DNA of 64,000 nucleotides from CBDBUR01 sp965212075 (GCA_965212075.1 OZ243043.1:434001-498000), one strand, 5' to 3'; positions 39,875 through 48,991 are shown, counted from the stretch's first letter. Numbers and translations: made by a program. Notes: generated by a model from the letters alone, not told the origin.

Positions 39875-41515
39875 ATGTATAAAAGTATAAGACTTCATAA
39901 TTGTTCAGAAACCATCCAGTGCGATCAAGGGCCGGTTATTTTTGTTGGGCCTAATGGTGCTGGGAAAAGCCTTCTTCTGAGAGAGCTGGCTTACGAAGGG
40001 GAGGAGACATATTTAGATGGTTTTGTAAGTCAGAGAAAAATATTCCAAAGTTTTGAAAGCAAAGAATTAAATCAGGAATCTTATGAAAAGATTAAGAAGA
40101 TAATACAAAGTGATACTAGCAACGCGCATTTAGATAATTATAAGTTTTTACAAGCGGCAAAGGATTTCAAATTCTTATCGGAAGTTGTTGAGGGAAGTAT
40201 AGCCCCTTTTAAGTTGAGTCTCCATCCCTTCTTTTTGCATTACATGGATGGAAAAGATCGATTTAAATTTGGTAAAAGCCGGTTTGGTGAAGATTTGATT
40301 AGTGATCAAAGCCGCTCTTTGTATAAAATATTGTTTAGAAATGATCGTTTGAGACAAAAGTTACGCAAGCTTCTTTTGGATGCTTTTGAACTATTTTTTG
40401 TTATTGACCCTGCGACATCTTACAGAGATGGAAAAATGACTATCTGCTTCTCTAAAGAAGAACCAGGAGAGGATGAAAGATCACTGAGTGAAGAAATGAT
40501 AGCCTTCTACCAATCAGCAACACCTTTTGATCTGTGTAGCGCTGGAATTCAGGCTTATACTAGTATTCTAGCAACGTTCATTGCTTCGGAGGATTTGAGC
40601 GCTTTAATGGTGGATGAGCCAGAGGCTTTTCTTCATCCAACACGGGCATGGTTGTTAGGAAATCAGCTTTCAGAGGTTTCTTTTGAAAGAGATTGCAATT
40701 TTTTTGCTGCTACGCATAGCCCAGATTTTGTGAAAGGGTGTATTGATAACCATAAGCACGTGCAGATTGTGCGCATGGAACGTGTTAACGATGTTTCAAG
40801 AATACAAACTGTTTCAGCAGGTAAATTGAGAAGTCTGCTTAAAAAACCTCTTATAAGAAGCACGAATTTTCTTTCCGGGTTATTTGCCGAAGGTGTGATC
40901 GTCGTAGAAGGTGATACAGATCGCGTGTTTTATCACGAGGTTTATGAGCGTTTACGTAAAGAAAAAAGGATGCCTAAACTATTGCCGCTTTTTATCAATG
41001 GCAATGGAAAGCCAACTGTATTTGAAATAACTAGCGCTTTAAGAAGTTTCGGCGTTCCAGCAGTCGGGATAGTTGATTTTGACTTTTTACAAGATAAGAG
41101 TTGGAAGAAAGGCTTGGCAAGTATGTCTGTGCCTGAGAGTATGAGAGGAAGTCTTAATGGATGGCATACAAGTATATTTTCTGAAATTAAGAAGCAAGAC
41201 CCCGAATGGTGTGAGAAAAATGCTAAATGGAAGAAAGAGGGAATTAGAGCGCTTTCTAGTGAATATGTAACGTCATTTGAGAATTTGTCTGGCGTTTTAG
41301 CTCGTTTTGGTCTGTTTATTGTGCCAAACGGAGCACTCGAGTCTTGGCTAAGCTCCCCTGAAATAGACCCCAAGAAAGAAAGTTGGTTTGGTGAAATTTT
41401 GGAGAAAATTGGCAGTGAGACAGAAGGGCAAAATTATGAAGAGGATGTATGGAAATTCATTCAAGATTGTGTTGGCTGGCTGAACGACCCAAATCGTGAA
41501 GGGATGCCTAAATAA
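39875..41515 (+). CDS. AAA (ABC-type) ATPase fused to a TOPRIM/DUF4435-like nuclease domain
   Basis: The 546-residue protein joins an ABC-type ATPase to a TOPRIM-like domain. ATPase motifs: Walker A 'GPNGAGKS' (25-32), signature 'CSAGIQAY' (about 221-228), Walker B 'LMVDEPEAFLHP' (about 244-255) and switch 'ATHS' (279-282). TOPRIM motifs: 'VEGDTDRVFY' with Glu345, then 'VGIVDFDF' with Asp401 and Asp403. This ATPase-TOPRIM order is that of OLD-family nucleases (including Gabija GajA). The VEGDTD...GIVDFDF spacing also recalls the DUF4435 domain of PARIS AriB and fused AriAB. Codon and base use are AT-rich. It stands just outside the tRNA-Lys repeat, in a place typical for defence cargo, but has no partner gene beside it. 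Confidence 0.85.
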   Translation: MYKSIRLHNCSETIQCDQGPVIFVGPNGAGKSLLLRELAYEGEETYLDGFVSQRKIFQSFESKELNQESYEKIKKIIQSDTSNAHLDNYKFLQAAKDFKFLSEVVEGSIAPFKLSLHPFFLHYMDGKDRFKFGKSRFGEDLISDQSRSLYKILFRNDRLRQKLRKLLLDAFELFFVIDPATSYRDGKMTICFSKEEPGEDERSLSEEMIAFYQSATPFDLCSAGIQAYTSILATFIASEDLSALMVDEPEAFLHPTRAWLLGNQLSEVSFERDCNFFAATHSPDFVKGCIDNHKHVQIVRMERVNDVSRIQTVSAGKLRSLLKKPLIRSTNFLSGLFAEGVIVVEGDTDRVFYHEVYERLRKEKRMPKLLPLFINGNGKPTVFEITSALRSFGVPAVGIVDFDFLQDKSWKKGLASMSVPESMRGSLNGWHTSIFSEIKKQDPEWCEKNAKWKKEGIRALSSEYVTSFENLSGVLARFGLFIVPNGALESWLSSPEIDPKKESWFGEILEKIGSETEGQNYEEDVWKFIQDCVGWLNDPNREGMPK

Positions 41516-41612
41516 TTATCTCCAGTTTAGCGAGATTACTGCGCCGCCTTTCCCCAAAACAAATTGTAAAGAATTATTGACCCTGACGGCTGAAATCAGG
41601 CACACTGAACTC

Positions 41613-41737
41613 GACCACACAACAAAGATGCCCATGTCGGGTTCCTGCCGAATAAAACACCCGATGGCATCCGCCTGACGGCAATAAGCAGGCTCTCACA
41701 ATCTTTGTTGTAGTGGTCAGGCCCGGCGCTCGCCGGG
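41613..41737. repeat. Long-range inverted repeat and GC-rich hairpin in the spacer after the ATPase gene
   Basis: GACCAC-A-CAACAAAGAT (41613-41629) is complementary to ATCTTTGTTG-TA-GTGGTC (41701-41718) with one bulged base. CGGGT/ACCCG sits inside as an apical stem. Directly after, CCCGGCG-CT-CGCCGGG (41722-41737) is a perfect hairpin. This could be a small mobile repeat or structured RNA. The 253-bp spacer holds no credible gene. Confidence 0.6.
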
Positions 41738-41768
41738 ACAACAACCACCTGTTCTGGAGAGTGCCGAC

Positions 41769-42248
41769 ATGACTAAACTTAATCATCTATTATTCGCTCT
41801 ATTGCTCATCGCTGGAGCGTTATCCTTCGCGCCCGATCGCGCGGCGCGCGCCCATCATCATCAGCCCCCTAACGAAGCCGCGCTCAATAAAGCGCTCGCC
41901 GCCAAGATCGGCGGGCGCACCGAAGTCAGGCATTATTATTTCGCCTCAGGACGGCGATATTATGTGCGCGTTGATATTGAAACCGACAGCCATGTCATTG
42001 AAGGCGGGCTTGATAAACGCTCATCGCTGGACAGCATCCAGCAGGCGACGTTCGCCGCGCAGCTTTCCGGCAAGAAGGGGCGGGTCATCATCTATGATAG
42101 CGACGGCATAGAAGGGCCGTTTGAATATCGCATCCGCATCGCGGCGCGCGCACTCGGCATTGACTTCCAGCGCATCCCGCTCAGCGAACTCATCAATAAG
42201 CGCCCTCATAAGCAGCGTCCTCACCAAACAAACGGAAAGACGCGGTAG
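41769..42248 (+). CDS. Exported conserved hypothetical protein
   Basis: The 159-residue protein has a signal peptide ('LNHLLFALLLIAGALSFA') and a mature domain with 'YYVRVDIETDSHVIEGGLDKRSSLDSIQQATFAAQLSGKKGRVIIYDSDGIEGPFEYRIRIAARALGI' (in parts). I have a recollection of similar E-T-x-x-H-V-I-E-x-G-L-D-K-R-S-S-L-D-S proteins in Alphaproteobacteria, all unnamed. The conserved acidic and basic residues resemble a small alpha/beta nuclease-like core, but this is only an impression. The gene ends by overlapping the convergent methyltransferase gene by 28 bp. The start ATG at 41769 follows GGAGAG. Confidence 0.75.
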   Translation: MTKLNHLLFALLLIAGALSFAPDRAARAHHHQPPNEAALNKALAAKIGGRTEVRHYYFASGRRYYVRVDIETDSHVIEGGLDKRSSLDSIQQATFAAQLSGKKGRVIIYDSDGIEGPFEYRIRIAARALGIDFQRIPLSELINKRPHKQRPHQTNGKTR

Positions 42249-42892
42249 CGCACGCGCTGCTTATAGGCCAGATAGCCGTCAAGGTTTTCATCCAAGAATT
42301 TTTCTTCATACGGCACGCGGATCACAAGCAGAAAAATCGCCACCGCGATACACAACCCAAACAGCGGATCTTGAAACATCAGCACCCAGCCGGGCAGCGC
42401 GATCGCAGCACCCAGATACATCGGATGGCGCACGACAGCATAAGGTCCGGTGCTCACCACATAATGGTTCTCGTATTTCGCAACGACCGCCGACGAATAC
42501 GGATTGGCCAGCATCACCCAGATCACCACAATAAAACCCAATACCGACAGCGCCGCGCCTAAATAAATCAGCAGCAAGCTATACTCCACGCCGACGCGCG
42601 AGGCCGCATATAAATAGCCGCCAAAAATCAGGATTTGCGCCGCAAACGAAAATCCCCGATCCAGCTTGGATTGATTCTTCGCCACCAGCGGTATCCGGTT
42701 GATGAGCTGGTCGTAGCGCCAATAGGAAAAATAAATGCACAGCGGCACGACAAAAATCGCCAAATTCGCAAAGGTGACGAGCGTCGGCAAAGACAGATGA
42801 CCCCCGCTCAGCCAATAGGGCAAACCGAGGTAGAGCAAAGGCTGCGACCCGACCGCGACCAGACATAAAAGCGTAGATTTAACAAATTGCAT
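42221..42892 (-). CDS. ICMT-family (isoprenylcysteine carboxyl methyltransferase-like) membrane protein
   Basis: The 223-residue protein has about five hydrophobic segments and the C-terminal ICMT/PEMT box: 'YVVSTGPYAVVRHPMYLGAAIALPGW' then 'RVPYEEKFLDENLDGYLAYKQRVRYRVFPF'. In this family the RHPMY and E-E-x-x-L residues bind S-adenosylmethionine. Bacterial members methylate small or lipid substrates, mostly unknown; there are no prenylated proteins to expect here. It starts at 42892, divergent from the ThDP enzyme gene with ~117 bp between, and overlaps the exported-protein gene at its end. Confidence 0.85.
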   Translation of the reverse strand: MQFVKSTLLCLVAVGSQPLLYLGLPYWLSGGHLSLPTLVTFANLAIFVVPLCIYFSYWRYDQLINRIPLVAKNQSKLDRGFSFAAQILIFGGYLYAASRVGVEYSLLLIYLGAALSVLGFIVVIWVMLANPYSSAVVAKYENHYVVSTGPYAVVRHPMYLGAAIALPGWVLMFQDPLFGLCIAVAIFLLVIRVPYEEKFLDENLDGYLAYKQRVRYRVFPFVW

Positions 42893-43009
42893 GACATTTC
42901 CCCCTGAAATAGGCTGCGGCTTTTTTAACCACGATGACAGGATTTTACTATAAAATGCTCGGGATGCAATAGTTTAGGTTCAATAGCACCGGTGAAGGGA
43001 GATAGAGGC

Positions 43010-44569
43010 ATGAACGGAGCAGAAGCGCTTGTGCGCACGTTAGCGGCGAGCGGCGTGGAGGTATGTTTTGCCAATCCGGGGACATCAGAGATGCATTTCG
43101 TCAGCGCGCTGGACGGCGTTGCGGAGATGCGCGCGGTTTTGTGTCTGTTTGAGGGCGTGGCGACCGGCGCCGCCGACGGCTATGGTCGCATGAAGGGCAA
43201 ACCGGCGGCGACATTGCTGCATTTGGGGCCGGGACTGGGCAATGGAATTGCGAATTTGCATAATGCACGCCGCGCGGCGACGCCGATCGTTAATATCGTT
43301 GGCGATCACGCGACCTATCATGCGCAATATGATGCGCCGCTCGCGAGTGATATTGAGGGGCTTGCCGCGCCGGTTTCGGGCTGGGTTCATGCGAGCACGA
43401 GCGCTCTGCGTGTTGCGGCCGATGGCGCGCGCGCGGTCGCTTCATCTCTGACGCCGCCCGGACAGATCGCGACGTTGATCCTCCCCGCCGACACCGCATG
43501 GCAGCCGAGCGGTCTGCCTGCGCCACCTTTGCCGCGTCCTGTTGCTTCGGTGCCATCGGATGACATTATCGCCGCCGCCGCCAGCAAACTGTCAAAGGAC
43601 AGCAAATTATCAAAAAAAACCGCGTTATTATTGCGCGGCACCGCGCTTTTTGAAGATGGATTGCATGAGGCTGGCCGCATCGCGGCAAAAACCGGCGTGC
43701 GTTTATTGTGCGATACTTTCCCGCCGCGCATGAGGCGTGGTGCTGGCATCGTGGAGGTCGAGCGGCTGCCTTATTTCGCCGAGCAGGCAGTGGAGTTTCT
43801 TCAGGACATTGAGTGCATGATTTTGGTCGGCAGCAAGCCTCCGGTGTCGTTTTTTGCCTATCCCGATAAGCCAAGCTGGCTGTCCAAGGAGAATTGCGCG
43901 TTTTTTGTTTTGGCGCAGCCGCATGAGGATGGCTGTGCGGCGTTGCGCTTGTTGGCGGATCATCTTGATGCTCCTGCATCTGCGGCGACGGCGTCTTTAT
44001 CTAATGATCTGCCGGATGGCTGGCGCAACGAGGCTTTGGATCAATTTTCGGTGGGGCGGATTTTGGCGCATCATCTGCCGGAGGAGGCGATCATTGTTGA
44101 TGATGGCGCGACTTCGGGTTTAGGCTCATTTACCGCACTTACGAGCGCGCCGCCGCATGATTATTTGGCGCTGACGGGGGGTGCGATCGGCATTGGCATG
44201 CCTTTAGCGGTCGGCGCGGCGATCGCCTGTCCGGAGCGCAAAGTGATCAACCTTGAGGGCGATGGCAGCGGCATGTATACGCTGCAAGCCCTGTGGACAC
44301 AAGCGCGCGAGCAATTGAACATCATCAATATCGTTTTTGCGAACAGATCTTATGCGATTTTGAACATTGAGCTTCATCGGGTTGGGGCGAATGCGGGGCC
44401 GAAGGCCTTGTCTGTGCTTGAGTTGAGTCCGCCGGTGCTTGACTGGGTCAGCCTTGCTGCGGGCATGGGGGTGGAGGCTTCGCGCGCCGAGACCATTGAG
44501 GCTTTTGCCGATCAGTTGAAGGCGGCGATGGGGCAAAAATGCCCCCGTTTGATTGAGGTTGTGCTATAA
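43010..44569 (+). CDS. ThDP-dependent enzyme, acetolactate-synthase-large-subunit-like
   Basis: A second, divergent ThDP enzyme of 519 residues. The catalytic Glu lies in 'LCLFEGVATGAADGYGRMKGKPA', followed by 'LLHLGPGLGNGIANLHNARRAATPIVNIVGDHA'. The C-terminal ThDP/Mg fold has 'VINLEGDGSGMYTLQALWTQAREQLNIINIVFANRSYAILNIEL' (in parts), a standard GDGS...N motif. It resembles proteins annotated as acetolactate synthase large subunit or benzoylformate-decarboxylase-like, without the IlvB FAD-binding features or a small subunit. It is probably a lyase or decarboxylase of a 2-oxo acid. I start at 43010 (after GATAGAGG) rather than the GTG at 42992. Confidence 0.85.
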   Translation: MNGAEALVRTLAASGVEVCFANPGTSEMHFVSALDGVAEMRAVLCLFEGVATGAADGYGRMKGKPAATLLHLGPGLGNGIANLHNARRAATPIVNIVGDHATYHAQYDAPLASDIEGLAAPVSGWVHASTSALRVAADGARAVASSLTPPGQIATLILPADTAWQPSGLPAPPLPRPVASVPSDDIIAAAASKLSKDSKLSKKTALLLRGTALFEDGLHEAGRIAAKTGVRLLCDTFPPRMRRGAGIVEVERLPYFAEQAVEFLQDIECMILVGSKPPVSFFAYPDKPSWLSKENCAFFVLAQPHEDGCAALRLLADHLDAPASAATASLSNDLPDGWRNEALDQFSVGRILAHHLPEEAIIVDDGATSGLGSFTALTSAPPHDYLALTGGAIGIGMPLAVGAAIACPERKVINLEGDGSGMYTLQALWTQAREQLNIINIVFANRSYAILNIELHRVGANAGPKALSVLELSPPVLDWVSLAAGMGVEASRAETIEAFADQLKAAMGQKCPRLIEVVL

Positions 44570-44583
44570 CCTTCGGCGAGATT

Positions 44584-46590
44584 ATGATTTTTTCACAACG
44601 TTTTTATATGCGGTTGCGTATATTTGTTTGCGCGGTTTTTGTGTGCGTCTTATGCCTATGGCCGCAGGCGGGATTTGCAGTGGGTAATGATATGGGCAAT
44701 CAGCCGCAGCCGCCGCAGCCGCCGCAGCCGGGGGAGGGCGGGCGCGCCAACCCGGATTTGCCTTTCAGCCGCGATTTGCACATTGACATTCCGAAGCTGC
44801 CGGGGCTTGAAGAGGATTTTTTGCAAACGCCAATCCCGCTGCAGCCGCTTCCGCCGCCATCGAGCGCGCCCGCGCCATCGGCAGATGGCTTCGTGCTGCA
44901 ATCAATTGAGCTTGAGGGAGTGACGCTTTATCGGTCTGCGGAGCTGGAGAAAATTTATAAAATTTTTCTTGGCAAATATATGTCTTTTGATGATCTGCAA
45001 AAGATCACACGCCGCATTGAGACCTTTTACACCAATGAAGGCTGGCTGACAGCCAATGCGGTGATTCCTCCGCAGGAGATTGCCAATGGTCGGCTCAAAA
45101 TCAAAGTGTTTGAGGGTCGGCTGGCTGGCATATTTGTTGAAGGCAAAGCGGGCAATGCCGAAGGAATCATCCAGTCTTATCTTGCCGATCTGAAATCCGA
45201 CAGACCGATTAAAACCGCCGTGCTGAATGAAGGCCTGTCGCGGCTGCAAGATTTGCGCGGCTTGGCCATTCACTCAAGATTGCGTCAGGCGGAATCAGGT
45301 CAAGCGGGCGGTGTTGATCTTGTCGTTGATGTGAGGGATCGCAAGCTCATTTCCAGCGGCGGCGTGTTTGTGAACAATGTCAGCAATGAAGCCGTCGGGC
45401 CATGGGTGATGTCGGTGAGCAGCGTTTTTAATTCCCTGATTCAGGGAGGAGACCAGCTATCTTTGCTTGTCTCCAACAGCATTCTTAATCCCGATGAAAC
45501 TCTGGTTGGGCGGATCAGCTATGAACAGCTTATACCCAAGATCAGGCTCGGCGTTTCTTATCAGGGGCTCGCGGCTGAAAATGATAACGAAGACTTTGCC
45601 GCGAATGTTTACGGCACGGTAATCGGCACATATATTGGCGGCAACTGGACGCGGCCAGATGGGCAAATCAGCAACACGCCCACCGAAGATAGAGGCCTCA
45701 CGGCGGGTATTTATCTGCGCCTGCCTTTTTATCGCTCTGCCATTTTTAATATGGAAAGCCTGTTTGAATATGATTTTGAATCACGCCGCACACAACGCGT
45801 TGATGATGGCGAGGTCCAGACAGAAGGCGATTCGCATATTTTGTCGGCGGGTCTGACTGTCAATTATCGCAGTTCATGGAGACGCTGGGGAGGTTTTACG
45901 TCACTGACCGCAAAAATCCGCCAAGGTTTGACCGAGGGCGGCGGGCCCGATTCAGGATCACCGCGGGTTAATGTGGCTTTTGGCGGCACGGTTTTCACGC
46001 GCCGCGGCACATGGCTCACCGGCAATTTGAGTCATAATCAACTTTTATGGCCGTCCGAGCGATTATTTTTCCTGCCGCTGCCGAGCGTATCCTTGTTTAT
46101 ATCTGCGACCGGCCAATATGCGTTTCGGCCTTTGCCCAATAGCGAGAATATCGCGTTTGGCAATTCAAACATTGGCCGCGGATTTAATTCAGGCCGCATT
46201 TCCGGCGATCATGGCTGGGGCACCAGCACCGAGATGCGTTTTGAATGGAATCAGGTATGGAATCAGGAAAACATCGTCCTTTATGGCTTTTTTGATCAGG
46301 CACAGATCGCAAATGTCGTTAAGAATCAGCTAACAGAAAACCGGATGATCATAATCAATGGTCAACCGCAGAGGAGCGGAAGTTTGTTTCCGACACGTAA
46401 TTTGTTTTCGGCAGGATTTGGCCTGCGCATTCGGCTGTTTAATTCATTGCAGGTAGATGCAAGCTGGGCCTATGCTTTGAACAATCCTTTTAAGAAGACG
46501 ATCGGCTTTGTGGGCAGTGTGCCGCTCGCGTCAGATTTATCAGATAAGGGGCATAGTGATTTTTTGCTCCGCTTGGCTTATTTTTTCTAG
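44584..46590 (+). CDS. TpsB-type outer-membrane transporter (ShlB/FhaC family)
   Basis: The 668-residue protein has a signal peptide, a Pro/Gln-rich linker, POTRA-type domains (about residues 105-235: 'FVLQSIELEGVTLYRSAELEKIYKIFLGKYMSFDDLQKI' in parts) and a ~16-strand barrel. The barrel has the L6-hairpin signature in 'NIGRGFNSGRISGDHGWG' and a C-terminal 'LLRLAYFF' ending in Phe. TpsB proteins export one large beta-helical partner (TpsA) across the outer membrane. No TpsA gene lies beside it, so it is an orphan here or acts on a distant partner. It starts 14 nt after the ThDP enzyme gene. Its stop lies in a 14-nt tandem repeat. Confidence 0.9.
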   Translation: MIFSQRFYMRLRIFVCAVFVCVLCLWPQAGFAVGNDMGNQPQPPQPPQPGEGGRANPDLPFSRDLHIDIPKLPGLEEDFLQTPIPLQPLPPPSSAPAPSADGFVLQSIELEGVTLYRSAELEKIYKIFLGKYMSFDDLQKITRRIETFYTNEGWLTANAVIPPQEIANGRLKIKVFEGRLAGIFVEGKAGNAEGIIQSYLADLKSDRPIKTAVLNEGLSRLQDLRGLAIHSRLRQAESGQAGGVDLVVDVRDRKLISSGGVFVNNVSNEAVGPWVMSVSSVFNSLIQGGDQLSLLVSNSILNPDETLVGRISYEQLIPKIRLGVSYQGLAAENDNEDFAANVYGTVIGTYIGGNWTRPDGQISNTPTEDRGLTAGIYLRLPFYRSAIFNMESLFEYDFESRRTQRVDDGEVQTEGDSHILSAGLTVNYRSSWRRWGGFTSLTAKIRQGLTEGGGPDSGSPRVNVAFGGTVFTRRGTWLTGNLSHNQLLWPSERLFFLPLPSVSLFISATGQYAFRPLPNSENIAFGNSNIGRGFNSGRISGDHGWGTSTEMRFEWNQVWNQENIVLYGFFDQAQIANVVKNQLTENRMIIINGQPQRSGSLFPTRNLFSAGFGLRIRLFNSLQVDASWAYALNNPFKKTIGFVGSVPLASDLSDKGHSDFLLRLAYFF

Positions 46591-46615
46591 GTGGTATAAT
46601 TTAGGTGGTATAATT
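46588..46615 (+). repeat. 14-nt tandem duplication over the TpsB stop, doubling a TATAAT box
   Basis: TAGGTGGTATAATT occurs exactly twice (46588-46601, 46602-46615). The first copy begins with the TpsB stop codon. Each copy contains TATAAT, giving two possible -10 boxes for the GST gene at 46636. Confidence 0.92.
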
Positions 46616-46635
46616 GTCGCAAGAAGGAGGGAGAG

Positions 46636-47661
46636 ATGTCTTATCGTTTATTTGGAGTCGAGCTTTCACCTTATTCGGTGAAGCTGAGGTCATATCTGCG
46701 CTATAAGGGGATTGCCCATCAATGGGTGATACGCAGTCGCGCGATGCAAAGCGAGTTTCAGAAATATGCCAAATTGCCTCTGGTGCCGCTGCTGGTCGCC
46801 AATGACGGCAAGAGCTTCCAAGATTCCACCCCGATCATTGAGATGTTTGAAAGCGAGAACACCGAGCCCTCCATCACGCCGCCGGGCGATGTGATGGGGT
46901 TCATTTCGGCTTTGCTTGAGGAATATGCCGATGAATGGGGCAATAAGCATATGTTTCATTATCGCTGGGCTTATCCGGCAGATCAGCAATCGGCGGCGCG
47001 GCGCGTTGCCGAGCTGCAGCTCGTAGGGATTATGGCGCGCCTGCCTTTCGTGCGCGGATTTATGCGCAACAAAATCGCCGCGATGATTTCCACGCGGATG
47101 ATCCCGCGCCGGTCTTTTGTCGGCTCCAACGAGACGACCGCGCCGCAGATTGAAGCCTCGTTTGAGCGCCTCTGCGGCTACCTTGAAGCGCATCTATCGT
47201 CGCGGGCTTATATTTTCGGAGGCCGCCCCTCTCTGGCCGATTTCGGCTTCTGGGGGCAGATCTATAACGCATGGACAGATCCGACGCCGAAAAAAATCAT
47301 CAGCGAAAAATATAGCGGCCTTGAGCGCTGGATCAAAGATATGCTCTCGCCGCAGAACAAGGGCGATTGGGAAGACTGGGCAGCACTCGCCCCGACGCTG
47401 GAGCCGATTTTGCAGCATGAAGTCGCGGCCATGTTTCTGCCATGGAGCGATGCCAATGCCAAAGCGCTCGCGGCCCAAAATAAGACATTTAGCGTCAGCT
47501 TGGAGGGGCGAACCTTCACGCAAGACACACAGAAATATCATGCGCGCTCTTTGGCCGCTCTCCGCGAGCGCTACAAGAACGCGCAAAACGATGCGCTGAA
47601 TGAGGTGCTCGCCAGAACCGGCTGTCGTGAATGGCTTGCCCACGACGGGATCGCCGTATGA
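46636..47661 (+). CDS. Glutathione S-transferase family protein
   Basis: The 341-residue protein has an N-terminal thioredoxin-fold GST domain ('YRLFGVELSPYSVKLRSYLRYKGI' and 'PLLVANDGKSFQDSTPIIEMFE'), with the GST Asp-Ser site for glutathione. A helical C-terminal domain has 'YIFGGRPSLADFGFWGQIYNAW'. An extra ~110-residue C-terminal extension makes it longer than the usual ~210 residues. The catalytic residue is not obvious; Ser takes the place where CPYC-type proteins have Cys. GGAGG precedes the ATG. The next gene, a double DsbA/HCCA-isomerase-like protein, belongs to the related kappa-GST fold, so the two may act on the same glutathione conjugate. Confidence 0.88.
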   Translation: MSYRLFGVELSPYSVKLRSYLRYKGIAHQWVIRSRAMQSEFQKYAKLPLVPLLVANDGKSFQDSTPIIEMFESENTEPSITPPGDVMGFISALLEEYADEWGNKHMFHYRWAYPADQQSAARRVAELQLVGIMARLPFVRGFMRNKIAAMISTRMIPRRSFVGSNETTAPQIEASFERLCGYLEAHLSSRAYIFGGRPSLADFGFWGQIYNAWTDPTPKKIISEKYSGLERWIKDMLSPQNKGDWEDWAALAPTLEPILQHEVAAMFLPWSDANAKALAAQNKTFSVSLEGRTFTQDTQKYHARSLAALRERYKNAQNDALNEVLARTGCREWLAHDGIAV

Positions 47662-47677
47662 GCGAAAATCCGCTCAA

Positions 47678-48982
47678 ATGAAATGGCGGCTGCGGCGATT
47701 TATCGGCAGCCGCATCCTGCGCCGCCTCACCGATGAGCGGCGCATCGCAAAAACTCGCAAGCGCAGAGAAGCTGCACGGCTTCGTGATCGCCGTCCGCAT
47801 GAGGTGCATTATTTTCATCAATTGGATGATCCTTACAGCCATTTGACGGCGCAAGTTCTGCCGGAGCTGGTCGCGCGCTATGAGATTGCGCTTTTGCCTC
47901 ATTTGGTTGATAAGCCGCCTGCGATCGCGGTGCCGGAAGAGGATATGTTCGTCGCCTATAATCGCCGCGATGCGGCGCGCATTGCGCCTTTTTATGGCCT
48001 GTCTTTTGATGATCAAGGCACGCAGCCTGCGCCGGAGCTGCAGCAGATCGCCGCGCGCATTTTGGCTGAAAATAATATGTCTAACATCGCCGAGATCAGC
48101 GCAGCACTCTGGACAGGAAACCGCGCCGCGCTTGACCAATATAAGCAGGCATCTGCCGAAGAGGCGCAAAGTCTGATTGAACAGGGAACAAAATTGCGCG
48201 CCCAGTTAAGGCATTATCTCGGCGCGATGTTTTATTATGAAGGCGAGTGGTATTGGGGACTTGATCGCCTGCCGCATTTGGAGGAGAGGCTGCGCGCGCT
48301 CAATGCGGAAAAGCGATCGGAGAGCTTTGCTGCCTCACTTCGCTTGCGCGCGCCTGCATCCATTGCGCGCAAAAATGGCTCTATCATGACTTTGGAATAT
48401 TTCCCGTCTTTGCGCAGCCCCTATACGTATATTTCTTTTGCCGAGACTATGGAGCTTCCTAAAAACTATCCGGTTGATCTCCAGCTGCGGCCTGTGATGC
48501 CGATGGTGATGCGCGGCATGAAGGTGCCGCCGATGAAGGGCTTTTATATTTTCCGCGACACCAAGCGCGAAGCGCAGAAGAAGGGGCTGCCTTTTGGCAA
48601 AATGCTTGATCCGATCGGGCCGCCTGTGCTGCGAGGTTTTTCGCTCTTTGCGTTTGCTGAGGAGAAGGGGCGGGGCGCGGATTATCTTTATTCTTTTTTG
48701 AAGGCAGCCTTTGCTGAGAGGAGGGACACTTATGGCCATCGGGGCTTGCGCAAAGTGGTGGAGCGCGCCGGATTGAATTGGCGCGAGGCCAAAGCGCATT
48801 TGGACAATGAAGACTGGCATGATCGGCTTGAGCAGAACCGCCGCGCGATGTTTGCGGCCGGATGCTGGGGTGTGCCGAGTTATATTTTGAAAGGGCCTGC
48901 GGGTGAAGAAGATTTTGCGGTTTGGGGTAATGATCGCCTCTGGCTGATCAAAGAAGAGATTGCCCGCCGCGCCCAGCTTTAA
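47678..48982 (+). CDS. Tandem DsbA-like (2-hydroxychromene-2-carboxylate isomerase/kappa-GST) protein
   Basis: From the ATG at 47678 the protein has 434 residues, twice the size of a normal HCCA isomerase. Two DsbA-like thioredoxin domains can be seen. The first starts at 'VHYFHQLDDPYSHLTAQVL' and the second at 'LEYFPSLRSPYTYISFAETM' (about residue 235). Both have the S/D-PY-S/T strand-loop of this family instead of a CxxC. The second copy is better conserved ('PVMRGMKVP'-like 'RGMKVPPMKGFYI', 'GCWGVPSYIL'). The protein should bind glutathione rather than catalyse disulfide exchange. It follows the GST gene by 16 nt. The longer frame from 47600 overlaps GST and is unlikely. Confidence 0.85.
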   Translation: MKWRLRRFIGSRILRRLTDERRIAKTRKRREAARLRDRRPHEVHYFHQLDDPYSHLTAQVLPELVARYEIALLPHLVDKPPAIAVPEEDMFVAYNRRDAARIAPFYGLSFDDQGTQPAPELQQIAARILAENNMSNIAEISAALWTGNRAALDQYKQASAEEAQSLIEQGTKLRAQLRHYLGAMFYYEGEWYWGLDRLPHLEERLRALNAEKRSESFAASLRLRAPASIARKNGSIMTLEYFPSLRSPYTYISFAETMELPKNYPVDLQLRPVMPMVMRGMKVPPMKGFYIFRDTKREAQKKGLPFGKMLDPIGPPVLRGFSLFAFAEEKGRGADYLYSFLKAAFAERRDTYGHRGLRKVVERAGLNWREAKAHLDNEDWHDRLEQNRRAMFAAGCWGVPSYILKGPAGEEDFAVWGNDRLWLIKEEIARRAQL

Positions 48983-48991
48983 TTTTTTGTG

